From: Clostridium sp.
GTDB lineage: Bacteria; Bacillota; Clostridia; Lachnospirales; Lachnospiraceae
Direction of reading: 5' to 3'
NCBI GenBank assembly: GCA_018377235.1
Contig: JAGZZT010000002.1
Coordinates: 62,001-126,000 of the forward strand
Length of the DNA stretch: 64,000 nucleotides
Shown here: piece by piece, positions 1 to 7,961 of the stretch
How the letters are laid out: each line of letters starts with the position of its first letter
Numbering within the stretch: the stretch's first letter is position 1
Position numbers and translations under genes: made by a program
The notes under the pieces: model-generated
Told to the model about the DNA's origin: nothing
The model's database searches: none
The model's input: only the letters and a program-made list of their open reading frames with translations

Positions 1-162
1 CTGGGTCCGTCCGAAATGCAGATGATATCCTCCGATTCCCAGTTTCCCAAGCTCCTCCGTAAGATGTTCCCGGCTGGCGCCCAGGTCTAACAGCGCCCCC
101 ACTGTCATATCGCCGCTGATTCCTGAATAACACTCTAAATATAAAATTTTTTCCTTCTCCAT
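1..162 (-). CDS. larC: LarC, nickel pincer cofactor biosynthesis protein (5' part only)
   Basis: Only the first 54 codons lie in the window; the gene runs off the left edge. The N-terminus reads MEKEKILYLECYSGISGDMT followed by a GALLDLG stretch, which is the characteristic LarC start. LarC (family knowledge) inserts nickel into the pyridinium bis-thiocarboxylate nucleotide made by LarB and LarE, giving the nickel-pincer cofactor of lactate racemase and related racemases/epimerases. It follows larB by 79 nt on the same strand and is probably in the same transcript. The start codon at 160-162 is the only good ATG. Confidence 0.88.
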   Translation of the reverse strand, partial: MEKEKILYLECYSGISGDMTVGALLDLGASREHLTEELGKLGIGGYHLHFGRTQ

Positions 163-241
163 GATTCTTTCCTCTCTGCTTTCCCACATTCTTTTTTCTG
201 CTGTTTTTCTGTTATTTTTCTGTCTTCTGTATCTGTTTTCT

Positions 242-1000
242 TCACTCTGGACTTTGCGCCGCCAGACGGTTAATCTGAGCAGCCAGATATCCGGCTCCGT
301 AGCCATTGTCAATATTCACCGCTGCAATTCCGTTGGCGCAGGAGTTCAGCATGGTCAGTAACGCGGACAGACCGTGGAAACTGGCTCCGTACCCTACAGA
401 GGTGGGTACGGCAATCACAGGATTTTCCACCAGCCCCGCAATCACAGTTCCAAGGGCTCCTTCCATTCCAGCCACGGCAATCACACAGTTTGCCTTTACA
501 ATCCTCTCTCTCTGAGCCAGCAGGCGGTGGATTCCAGCTACTCCTACATCATAAATCCTCTCTGTATGGCAGCCAAAGAATTCTGCTGTCCTGGCAGCCT
601 CCTCCGCCACTGGAATATCTGCCGTTCCTCCTGTACATACAGCTACGCATCCAATCCTCTCTCTTCTTGTCTCCGGCCTGCTGGCAAAGAGAATCCGGGA
701 TACAGGATCATATTCAATCTGCGGAACTGCCTGCTTCACCAGCTCATACTGTTCTTCCGAGGCCCGTGTTCCAAACACTTCTCCATTTTCCTGATACAGT
801 GTTTTAAATATCTCTGACAGAAATGCATCTGGCTTTCCCTGGCAGAACACTGTCTCCGGAAAGCCGGATCTCAGCTTCCGGTGTAAATCAAGCTTTGCGT
901 ATCCCAGATCTTCATAGGGCAGATTTTTAAGCCTTTTCTCTGCCTCCTCCACCGACAGGGCGCCGTCCTGTACCTGATGAAGCATTTCCCTGATATCCAT
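242..1000 (-). CDS. larB: LarB, pyridinium-3,5-biscarboxylic acid mononucleotide synthase
   Basis: LarB (252 aa) carboxylates nicotinic acid adenine dinucleotide and hydrolyses the AMP, the first step of nickel-pincer nucleotide synthesis. The C-terminal half has the PurE-like (AIR carboxylase) fold typical of LarB: a CTGGTADIPVAEEA segment, then VAGMEGALGTVIAGL and VPTSVGYGASFHGLSALL. Length fits the family. Two ATGs lie 6 nt apart (1006 and 1000). The second is preferred because GGAGG sits 7 nt upstream of it but only 1 nt from the first. It lies downstream of the nickel importer genes and upstream of larC, so nickel uptake and cofactor assembly appear to be co-transcribed. Confidence 0.93.
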   Translation of the reverse strand: MDIREMLHQVQDGALSVEEAEKRLKNLPYEDLGYAKLDLHRKLRSGFPETVFCQGKPDAFLSEIFKTLYQENGEVFGTRASEEQYELVKQAVPQIEYDPVSRILFASRPETRRERIGCVAVCTGGTADIPVAEEAARTAEFFGCHTERIYDVGVAGIHRLLAQRERIVKANCVIAVAGMEGALGTVIAGLVENPVIAVPTSVGYGASFHGLSALLTMLNSCANGIAAVNIDNGYGAGYLAAQINRLAAQSPE

Positions 1001-1034
1001 GTTCATTCCTCCGTCTTCTTTGCTTTCGCTCTGT

Positions 1035-1634
1035 CTATAATCCTACCACCCGATGGCACACTTCCTCAAGCAGTTTTTCCGAATGGCTGACAGCAATAAG
1101 GCCGATATTTCTCTGCTCCAGCTCCTCCAGAAGAAACAGCCAGATCTCTTTCTGAGAAGCCAGGTCAAGCATGGCGGTAATCTCGTCTGCCAGCAGAAAC
1201 CTGGTTCCCTCCCCCAGCGCTCTGGCAATGCAGAACCGCTGAAGCTCTCCGCCTGACAGCTCGTCCGGATAGCGTGACAGCCATTCCTCCTTGATTCCCA
1301 GCCGTTCTGTCATCTCCCCCATCCAAATACCGCCTTCCCGGAGTACCTCCCCCATCTTCCATCTGGGGTTCACTGACTGCTCCGGATGCTGGAAAATCAT
1401 CTGAACTGGACATTTTCCGCGAAAGGAGTCAAGAGGCGCACCGTCAATGGTCACTCTTCCTTTCTCCGGCTTTTCATAGCCAGAAAGAATTTTGCAGAGT
1501 GTAGTTTTCCCAAATCCGCTTCTGGCCATAAGTCCCAGCCTCTCCCCGCTGTTTACCTCAAGCGAGCAGTCTGTTAAAATCTGTCTGCCGTCTTTTTCAT
1601 AGCGAAATGAGATTTCCTCTGCCTTAAGCTTCAT
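1035..1634 (-). CDS. nikE: Nickel/peptide-type ABC transporter ATP-binding protein (NikE-like)
   Basis: A 199-aa ATPase of the Opp/Dpp/Nik family, shorter than the usual 250-330 aa because the C-terminal oligopeptide-transporter extension is missing. Visible motifs: a Walker A-like ARSGFGKTT, Q-loop FQHPEQSVNP, signature LSGGELQRFCIARAL, Walker B FLLADEITAMLD, and an H-loop at VSHSEKL. The first glycine of Walker A is replaced by alanine, which is unusual but probably tolerated. The start at 1634 is set by an AGGAGGA box and overlaps the end of the preceding ATPase gene by 11 nt, implying translational coupling. The nickel substrate is inferred from the lar genes downstream. Confidence 0.8.
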   Translation of the reverse strand: MKLKAEEISFRYEKDGRQILTDCSLEVNSGERLGLMARSGFGKTTLCKILSGYEKPEKGRVTIDGAPLDSFRGKCPVQMIFQHPEQSVNPRWKMGEVLREGGIWMGEMTERLGIKEEWLSRYPDELSGGELQRFCIARALGEGTRFLLADEITAMLDLASQKEIWLFLLEELEQRNIGLIAVSHSEKLLEEVCHRVVGL

Positions 1635-2463
1635 GCTTTTTCCTCCTGATTTCCTCTTTCCACGGCCTTCCCCTGCCTGGAATTGCATCAAACAGACGCC
1701 TGGTATACGGATGAGCCAAAGGCGCGGCAAGTCTTCCAGAATGTCTCCCATCCTCATACTTTTCCATCTGCAGTTCCTCAGCCACGGCTCCTTCATAAAA
1801 AATCAAAATCCGGTCTGCCGTCTCCAGGGCCAGCTCCAAATCGTGGGTAATCACAAATACCCCCACTCCCCGGTCTGCCATTTCCCGGAAATGTTCCATA
1901 ACCTGAAGAGCTGCCCCGGCATCAAGGCCTGGCGTAGGCTCATCGGCAATGACCAGCTCCGGTTCTTCCATCATAGCTCCCGCTGTCAAAACTCTCCGCG
2001 CCATTCCCCCTGACAGCTCAAAAGGGTAGTCTTGTGCTGTCCCCGGCGGAAGGCTGTACCGCTCCAGCAGTTCTTCCATTCGCAGAAAGTCAGACAGAGT
2101 ATTCTTCCCTTTTCTAATCTGATTTCCTGCTCTCATCAGAGGATCCAGCCCGTTGACTCCCTGGGGAATCAGAGAAATCTCCCTGCCCCGGAGAAATCTG
2201 AGACGATTCTCTGTCAGTTCCTGCCCCTTGAACTCAATCTTTCCCTCTAAAGCGGCGTGTTCCGGCAGAATCCCCATCACAGCCTGGGCCAGCAGGCTTT
2301 TTCCCGATCCGCTGGCTCCTGCTAAAACTGTAATCTCTCCTGCGTATACCTGAAGGCTCAAATCCCGGATCGGGCAGACCTGCCATCTTTTAAATCTTCT
2401 CTCCTCCTGAAAAGAAATCGACAGGCTTTTGACTGCCAGAAGCGGTTCCTGTTTTCCATTCAT
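1624..2463 (-). CDS. nikD: Nickel/peptide-type ABC transporter ATP-binding protein (NikD-like)
   Basis: A 279-aa ATPase, the partner of the NikE-like protein. Motifs: Walker A GASGSGKS near residue 50, signature LSGGMARR, Walker B LVIADEPTPGLD, H-loop FVITHDL, and a C-terminal HPYTRRLFDAIPG segment typical of Opp/Dpp/Nik ATPases. An upstream in-frame ATG at 2550 exists, but the start at 2463 has a purine-rich GAGGGGAAGAGGA ribosome site and matches family length. It lies 46 nt after the fused permease gene. Energy coupling for nickel (or nickel-chelate) uptake is inferred from the operon. Confidence 0.83.
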   Translation of the reverse strand: MNGKQEPLLAVKSLSISFQEERRFKRWQVCPIRDLSLQVYAGEITVLAGASGSGKSLLAQAVMGILPEHAALEGKIEFKGQELTENRLRFLRGREISLIPQGVNGLDPLMRAGNQIRKGKNTLSDFLRMEELLERYSLPPGTAQDYPFELSGGMARRVLTAGAMMEEPELVIADEPTPGLDAGAALQVMEHFREMADRGVGVFVITHDLELALETADRILIFYEGAVAEELQMEKYEDGRHSGRLAAPLAHPYTRRLFDAIPGRGRPWKEEIRRKKHEA

Positions 2464-2509
2464 CTTCCTCTTCCCCTCCTCTCTGCTGTGCCAGCCCGCT
2501 CTGGCGCTG

Positions 2510-4465
2510 TCAATGGTTTTTCCTGCTCCACTGTCTTCCAATGTTCTCAAACAGCAGAACCACCCCTGTCAGAGCCAGGCCAGGGAAAAGAGCCAGCCAC
2601 CATTTTCCAGTGATCAGATACCTCATGCTCTCCGATAAAATCATGCCTACAGACGGCTCTTCTGGAGGAAGGCCGAAACCTAAGAAGGTGATGCTGGCCT
2701 CATGGAGAACAGCGTGAGGAAAGGTCAGAATAAAGCCTGTCATAAACTGGGAAGCCAGCTGAGGCACTATATGTTTTCTTATGATCTGCAGCCGGGGCAT
2801 CCCCAGCCTGGCCGAAATTTTCACATACTGGCTTTCCCGTATCTGCAGCGCCTCCGCCCGTATCAGCCTGGCCAGAGACGGCCAGTGAGTCAGGGCAATA
2901 CCCACTGCAGCGCCTGTAAAGCCCTTTCCGCAGGCATACGAAATAAGAATCAGCAAAAGCATGTGGGGAATACCCATAATCATATCAATCAGCCCGGAAA
3001 TCACTCTGTCCGCCTGTCTTCCCATGGCAGACACCGTACCCAGGACAAGGGCTGTCAGTGCACTTAAAAAGGCTGTCAGACACCCCAGTCTGATGCTCAT
3101 AGACAGGCCTGCAAGAGTTCTGGCGAACATGTCCCTGCCCAGCCAGTCTGTACCAAACAGAAAATCAGCCTGAGGAGGCAGGTTCTTCCTGGCGAAGTCA
3201 GCCGCTCCCGCCTGCTCAGAGAGAGCCGCCCCCGCCGCTGTAACGAAACATAAAATGGCTGCTGAGATCAAAATTTTTCCCAGAGGTCCTGCTTTTCTGG
3301 CTCTGGCTGTCTGCGGCTTGTTAGAGCCGCTCCTGTTTCGTCTGTTCTGTTTTTTCTCGCTCTGATATATCAGATTCCTCTTTTCCCTGTTTTGTTTCCA
3401 TTTTTTCTCTTTCTGAATTTCGCGGCGTTTCCAGCCCTTTTTATTTTTCCGCTTTTCTTTTCTTTCAGCCCGCCTCTTCCCGGTTCTGAAACCATTCAGC
3501 CTGGGATCCACAGCCTGATACAGCAGATCTGCTGTCAGATTCCCAGCAAAAACGAGAACCGCACTGATCAGGGTAATTCCCAGAAGCAGAGGCACATCGC
3601 TTCCAAGCCCTGCAGTCACGGCGGCCTGCCCCAGTCCTGGGTAGGAAAATACCTGCTCTACCAGCACAGAACCGCCGAAAATCTCACTGACGGAGGCGAA
3701 CTGCAGAGTAATAGCCGGAAGAAGGACATTTCTAAGACCATGCCTCAGCACTATCTGCATCCGGCTTTCCCCTCTGGCTCTGGCGCAAAGTACATAAGGG
3801 CTTTCCATGATTTCCGCCATTTTTGCCCTGGTGTGAAGGGCTATGCCTGAAATTCCCGTCAGGCTCAGAGTCAGAGCAGGCAAAAATGCGTGGGAAATCC
3901 GGTCGGCTATAGTCACTTCCCCTGCCTCTATTCCAATGGGAACACCCAGACCGATGGGAAACAGTCCCAGATGAACAGAAAAAATCAAGAGCAGCACCAG
4001 GCCAATCCAGAAAGAAGGGGTACTGGCTGTCACCATACAGTATCCTGTGATCAGCCGATCTGGCCATCTTCCTCTGAATACCCCAGACAGGATTCCAAGA
4101 ATCAGTCCAAACACCCCAGACAAAACCCAGGCAGACGCCATCAGCCAGAGAGAGCTCAGGAAACGCTCCCCCACCACCTCAGCTACTGGTCTGCGGTAGA
4201 GAAGGGAGGTTCCCAAGTCGCCCGACAAAATGCTGGACAGCCAGGAGAGAAAACGCTCCAGAGCAGGGGTTCCCACGCCCCAGTATGCTTTAAGCTCTTC
4301 CACCTGTTCCCGGCTCATGGAGCCCAGAGCCGTCTGGCCCACATTACTCTGCAGAGGGTCTACAGGGGAGAGGGAAACCAGGAAAAAAGCTGCCGCGCTG
4401 ACTAAAAACAGCAGGAGAAGCATCCGAAGGATTTTCCTGAAAATCCACCCAGCTGTCTGTTTCAT
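2510..4465 (-). CDS. nikBC: Fused NikB-NikC permease of a nickel/peptide-type ABC importer
   Basis: One 651-aa reading frame carries both membrane subunits that are usually separate. Residues about 1-330 are a complete DppB/NikB-type permease (N-terminal TM, EAA loop around ARARGESRMQIVLRHGLRNV, ending VDPRLNGF). Residues about 385-651 are a complete DppC/NikC-type permease (FGTDWLGRDMFARTL, EAA loop ARLGMPRLQIIRKHIVPQL). They are joined by roughly 60 very basic residues rich in K, R, E and N, with no methionine that could act as an internal start. A basic linker suits the cytoplasmic side, where NikB ends and NikC begins. It lies 21 nt after the binding-protein gene and 46 nt before the first ATPase. 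Confidence 0.85.
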   Translation of the reverse strand: MKQTAGWIFRKILRMLLLLFLVSAAAFFLVSLSPVDPLQSNVGQTALGSMSREQVEELKAYWGVGTPALERFLSWLSSILSGDLGTSLLYRRPVAEVVGERFLSSLWLMASAWVLSGVFGLILGILSGVFRGRWPDRLITGYCMVTASTPSFWIGLVLLLIFSVHLGLFPIGLGVPIGIEAGEVTIADRISHAFLPALTLSLTGISGIALHTRAKMAEIMESPYVLCARARGESRMQIVLRHGLRNVLLPAITLQFASVSEIFGGSVLVEQVFSYPGLGQAAVTAGLGSDVPLLLGITLISAVLVFAGNLTADLLYQAVDPRLNGFRTGKRRAERKEKRKNKKGWKRREIQKEKKWKQNREKRNLIYQSEKKQNRRNRSGSNKPQTARARKAGPLGKILISAAILCFVTAAGAALSEQAGAADFARKNLPPQADFLFGTDWLGRDMFARTLAGLSMSIRLGCLTAFLSALTALVLGTVSAMGRQADRVISGLIDMIMGIPHMLLLILISYACGKGFTGAAVGIALTHWPSLARLIRAEALQIRESQYVKISARLGMPRLQIIRKHIVPQLASQFMTGFILTFPHAVLHEASITFLGFGLPPEEPSVGMILSESMRYLITGKWWLALFPGLALTGVVLLFENIGRQWSRKNH

Positions 4466-4486
4466 ATCTCAGTTTTCCTCCTGCCT

Positions 4487-6133
4487 CTATTCCCAAAACC
4501 ACTGGTCTGCATTATTGACAACAGACCATCCATGGCCATGGGGCTGAATTTTTTGCTCTCCTGTATTCAGGCCGTCTCTCACCCAGTAGAGATGATCCAC
4601 ATTTACCAGCCAGATCCAGGGCGCATCCCCAATTCCAGACGCCCCTGTTTTTCCATCCCACTGGGCCTTTTTCCACAGTTCATAAGATTCTGCCAAATCT
4701 GAGCTTTTAAGGGCCTGCTCCATGTAGGCGTCTACTGTCTCATTAGAATATGGGGAATACTGAGCTGTTCCCAGTTCCTCATCTGTATGGTAAATATTGT
4801 AAAGCTCCATGGGCGTGTGTGCTCCCCAGCCCCATATAAGCGGCTGGCTGAGAGCTTCTGTGTAGGCCGTATCCCAGCCTACTCCCCTGACAGACGCCTG
4901 AATTCCAAGATTTTTCAGCTGGTTAGACGTATCCACGGCAAGAGCCTGACGGACTGAGTCATCTGCCGGATATAAAATTTCAAGTTCAGCTTTTTCCCCG
5001 TCCTTCTCTCTGACTCCATCCGTTCCAGTCTTCCATCCAGCCTCATCCAGAAGCTTTGCCGCCTGTTCTGGTTCAAAGGATGTTTCCGCCTCTGAATTGT
5101 ACCAGGGCAGCTTATCGCAGACGCTGTAAGCCGGGCTTCCGAAGCCATTCAGCACATGCTCAATCATTGCCTGACGGTCAATCCCCAGGTTAATAGCCTG
5201 TCTCACCCGCACATCACTGGTAAAATCATTGCCCCTCTTAATACCGTTTTCATCTGTATAAGCAGGAACAGACGGAAGATTAAATCCTCTGTTATCCACA
5301 CTCTCACATGACATCAGATGGTATCCCGGTATCTCCTGATCCCCGTAAGAAGCGGCTGTATAGGCTGCATCTGCCTGCCCCGCCAGAACAGCTGCAAAGG
5401 CTGCATCCTCTTCCATAAACAGAACAGTCAGTTTTTTTAATTTTGGCTCTTCCCCATAGTAATCTGGATTCGCCTCGAAAATCACCTGCTGTCCCTTATC
5501 CCACTGCTTCATGATGTAGCGGCCTGAACCAATCGGGTGCATTCCATAGTCCGGCCCGTAGGCATGTTCCGGGACAATGCCTGTAGAGGCCATAGTATAA
5601 GGCCAGATAGAGTATGGACGCTTCATGTGAAAGACAACTGTATCCTCATCTGCCGCTTCCGCTCTGTCCAGCATGGTAAAATCATTAACTGAACTGGTTT
5701 CCTTCAGGGTATTGTAGGTGAAAGCCACGTCCTCCGAAGTCAGCGGCTCTCCGTCTGTGAATACTGCGTCCGTCCTGATATCCACCGTCCAGGTCAGGCC
5801 ATCTTCCGAAGACTCCATCTTTACAGCCAAATCATAGCCAATGGTTAAGTCTTCCTTTGTCACAGTAAGCGTGCTCTGAATCAGAGGCTCATGAACGTGC
5901 TCGCCTGCTCCCCAGCCATAGGCTGGATCAAATCCAGCTTCCGGCTCTGATTCTGTAGTCATTATTACTACTGCAGATGCCTTCTCATGTTCCTGATCCG
6001 CTCCTCCCTGTCCTGTTTCTCCTGCTTCCTGCTTTTCTGATACACCTGTCTCCTGCCCGTTTTCCCCACGGCTGCAGCCCCCAAGCAAAAACGCCGTCAG
6101 CAGCAGACAAAGCCCACATCTTCTCAATCTCAT
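4487..6133 (-). CDS. nikA: Nickel/peptide-type ABC transporter substrate-binding lipoprotein (NikA-like)
   Basis: A 548-aa extracellular solute-binding protein of family 5 (SBP_bac_5). The N-terminus is a lipoprotein signal with lipobox LGGC (Cys20). The mature part has the family pattern: EPLIQSTLTV, TWTVDIRTDAVFTDGEPLTSEDV, and later GRYIMKQWDKGQQ and RQAINLGIDRQAM. The start at 6133 has an AGAGGGAAA ribosome site; a longer upstream reading is unlikely because it would precede the signal peptide. It is the first gene of the operon, about 200 nt downstream of a consensus promoter. The nickel assignment comes from larB/larC in the same operon; peptide or nickel-chelator transport cannot be excluded by sequence. 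Confidence 0.82.
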   Translation of the reverse strand: MRLRRCGLCLLLTAFLLGGCSRGENGQETGVSEKQEAGETGQGGADQEHEKASAVVIMTTESEPEAGFDPAYGWGAGEHVHEPLIQSTLTVTKEDLTIGYDLAVKMESSEDGLTWTVDIRTDAVFTDGEPLTSEDVAFTYNTLKETSSVNDFTMLDRAEAADEDTVVFHMKRPYSIWPYTMASTGIVPEHAYGPDYGMHPIGSGRYIMKQWDKGQQVIFEANPDYYGEEPKLKKLTVLFMEEDAAFAAVLAGQADAAYTAASYGDQEIPGYHLMSCESVDNRGFNLPSVPAYTDENGIKRGNDFTSDVRVRQAINLGIDRQAMIEHVLNGFGSPAYSVCDKLPWYNSEAETSFEPEQAAKLLDEAGWKTGTDGVREKDGEKAELEILYPADDSVRQALAVDTSNQLKNLGIQASVRGVGWDTAYTEALSQPLIWGWGAHTPMELYNIYHTDEELGTAQYSPYSNETVDAYMEQALKSSDLAESYELWKKAQWDGKTGASGIGDAPWIWLVNVDHLYWVRDGLNTGEQKIQPHGHGWSVVNNADQWFWE

Positions 6134-6334
6134 TTTCCCTCTTTTCTGCCGGCACAAGCCAGCTCTTCTTAAAAAAATGCCAGAAAGGCTTTTCTCTGTA
6201 CACAAAGAAAAATGCCTCCCTGGCATCGCTGTATATCGCTTCTTTTAACCTTCCTGTTTTCTTCACGGCAGATTCGTCTGCCCCTCTCTGCTCGTGCAGA
6301 GTCTGTAAAATGAAATAAGGCCATGAAAGTCTAC
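6134..6334 (-). promoter_or_regulatory. Structured 5' leader of the nik-lar operon (candidate riboswitch/attenuator)
   Basis: About 200 nt separate the predicted transcription start (near 6334) from the nikA start codon. Read on the minus strand, the leader holds two small perfect hairpins: CTCTGC-ACGA-GCAGAG (6286-6301) and GGCAGA-CGAA-TCTGCC (6267-6282). After about 40 nt comes a long stable hairpin followed by seven U residues (6171-6226). The terminator lies before the first gene, as in transcription attenuation. I did not recognise the conserved core of the NiCo, cobalamin or czcD-type riboswitches. Regulation by nickel is inference. Confidence 0.6.
6171..6226 (-). terminator. Intrinsic terminator inside the nik-lar leader
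   Basis: On the minus strand ATGCCAG (6220-6226) pairs with CTGGCAT (6178-6184). The pairing continues inward (GGAGGC with GCCTTT, TTTTCT with AGAAAA) to an 8-nt loop, giving roughly 20 base pairs. Seven T residues follow directly (6171-6177). It sits 38 nt upstream of the nikA start codon and downstream of the promoter, so it would stop transcription before the operon. Confidence 0.8.
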
Positions 6335-6340
6335 TCAGCT

Positions 6341-6369
6341 ATTATAAAAGAAACGAATTTTTTCGTCAA
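6341..6369 (-). promoter_or_regulatory. Sigma-A promoter of the nik-lar operon
   Basis: Minus-strand -35 TTGACG (6364-6369), 17-nt spacer, -10 TATAAT (6341-6346). It matches the consensus in 11 of 12 positions and fires toward nikA. Confidence 0.88.
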
Positions 6370-6443
6370 TCTATTTCCTTATCCCTATTTATTTACATAT
6401 TTTTTACTTTTGTTTTATTCTTGTTAAGCTTTTTTAATTTCTA

Positions 6444-6472
6444 TTGTCCTGACGGTTTATACAGTGTATAAA
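6444..6472 (+). promoter_or_regulatory. Promoter of the gltS-like gene
   Basis: Plus-strand -35 TTGTCC (6444-6449), 17-nt spacer, -10 TATAAA (6467-6472), about 90 nt upstream of the start codon. A GGACAG after the -10 mirrors part of the -35 region, but no regulator can be named. Confidence 0.65.
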
Positions 6473-6564
6473 TAGGACAGCACATTTCTAAAAGAAACAG
6501 GAGCAGCAGGGGGATGCCGTTTCTGCAGGCTGATGTGTATACAAATAGCAAAGGAGTGATTACT

Positions 6565-7779
6565 ATGAATTTTGATCCAGCCACCTCTACACTGACCTTG
6601 GATCTTCTGGCAACTACCGGTTTTGGCTGTGTAATGGTTTATCTTGGAAAAGGCATTGTGCGCCGTGTTAAAGTTTTTCAGGACTGGAGCCTTCCTGCTC
6701 CTGTTATCGGCGGCTTGATTGTCGCCTTGATTTTAAGCTTTCTAAAAAGCAAAGGGATTTTTACAGTTCAGTGGACTTCTACCCTCAGCAGTCATTTGAT
6801 GAATCTGTTCTTCACCTGCGTTGGTTTCGGCTTCAGCCGGACTCTGCTGGACCGCGGTAAAAAATTCTGTGCAGGTATTGCCTTGTCTGTCCTTTTACTT
6901 GTACTCTTACAGGGCGTTCTGGGAATTGCTGTCGCATCCGCCCTGGGAATGCACCCCTTAATGGGCATTCAAATTGGAACAGGAGCCCTGGCAGGCGGCG
7001 TTGGAACTACATCTGCCTTTGGTCCTGTCTATGAGTCCATGGGCGCAGTAGGCGCTACAGAAATCGGTGTTGCCGCCGCCACATTAGGTATGATTATCGG
7101 AAGCTTAACAGGAGGCCCTCTGGCTGTTCTTTTGATCAAACGCCACAATCTGAAATCAGATCCGTGTGAATCTGAATTTGAAGATGATTCTGAAGCTTCT
7201 TTTCCTCTGAATGCTAAAACTCTTCTTTCCTCTGTCTGCATGATTACCATTATTGCAGCCTGCGGTATTCCGATTTACTTACTGTTAAGCCAGATTCCTT
7301 ACATTGAAATGCCTTATTTTATTGGCTGCCTTTTTGCAGGAGCTATTGCGCGAAATATTCTGGAATCTCTTCACGTAGAGATCCGCCCCCAGGAGGTAGA
7401 AGCCATTGAGCACATTTCTCTTGATATTTTCCTTGCCATCACGATTATGACTATGGATTTAACCAAGATTTCAGGCTCTGCCGGTCCAATGCTGGCAACC
7501 CTTGTTATTGTAGCTGTTGCCACACTGATCTTTACCTACTTTATCGGCTTTCGTATGTATAAAAGCGACTACAATGCCGCATGCATGTGTGCTGGATTAA
7601 TTGGAATGGGTATGGGCTCCGGTTCTAACGCGGTTGCCAACGAAAGGGCTGTTATGGAAAAATATGGCTACTCCCATATTGCCTGGATTCTTTATCCGGC
7701 TTTTTCAGTTCTGTGTGTAGATATTTTCAATCCGCTTTTCATGTCTTTCGCACCTGGACTGATGGGCTTCGGAGGCTGA
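6565..7779 (+). CDS. gltS: Sodium/glutamate symporter family protein (GltS-type)
   Basis: A 404-aa polytopic membrane protein of the glutamate:Na+ symporter (ESS/GltS) family. Visible family segments are LPAPVIGGLIVALIL near residue 45, the glycine-rich TGALAGGVGTTSAFGP pore loop near 150, and a second inverted-repeat pore region near GLIGMGMGSGSNAVANE around 360. The start at 6565 has an AAGGAG box 8 nt upstream; an upstream in-frame ATG at 6514 lacks one. It is monocistronic, with its own promoter and a strong terminator, and runs against the surrounding minus-strand genes. The exact substrate (glutamate or another acidic solute) is not decided by sequence. Confidence 0.85.
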   Translation: MNFDPATSTLTLDLLATTGFGCVMVYLGKGIVRRVKVFQDWSLPAPVIGGLIVALILSFLKSKGIFTVQWTSTLSSHLMNLFFTCVGFGFSRTLLDRGKKFCAGIALSVLLLVLLQGVLGIAVASALGMHPLMGIQIGTGALAGGVGTTSAFGPVYESMGAVGATEIGVAAATLGMIIGSLTGGPLAVLLIKRHNLKSDPCESEFEDDSEASFPLNAKTLLSSVCMITIIAACGIPIYLLLSQIPYIEMPYFIGCLFAGAIARNILESLHVEIRPQEVEAIEHISLDIFLAITIMTMDLTKISGSAGPMLATLVIVAVATLIFTYFIGFRMYKSDYNAACMCAGLIGMGMGSGSNAVANERAVMEKYGYSHIAWILYPAFSVLCVDIFNPLFMSFAPGLMGFGG

Positions 7780-7844
7780 TTTCAGTTAAAGAGCATACCC
7801 CTTACTTGAACACCTATTAAACAAGCAGATTTCCCCAACCTGCA

Positions 7845-7894
7845 AAAACGGCCGGATACCATCCTCTGTTCTGAGGGCTGTATCCGGCCGTTTT
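7845..7894. terminator. Bidirectional intrinsic terminator between gltS and the glycan operon
   Basis: ACGGCCGGATAC pairs with GTATCCGGCCGT, flanked by AAAA on the left and TTTT on the right. It serves the convergent gltS gene and the end of the minus-strand glycan operon. Confidence 0.9.
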
Positions 7895-7961
7895 ATCTGT
7901 TTAAGCTTTTGTATCTGAATCTGATTATCGAGCAGACTGCCTGTTCTTTTTATATCACATT

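Noticed and set aside
5985..6266. Protein-coding frame from a GTG through the nik leader into nikA in another frame
   Set aside because: It lacks a ribosome site, runs through the terminator hairpin, and overlaps the signal-peptide region of nikA out of frame.
6134..6334. Known NiCo or cobalamin riboswitch
   Set aside because: I could not find their conserved junction or B12-box sequences; the leader is reported as an unclassified structured RNA instead.
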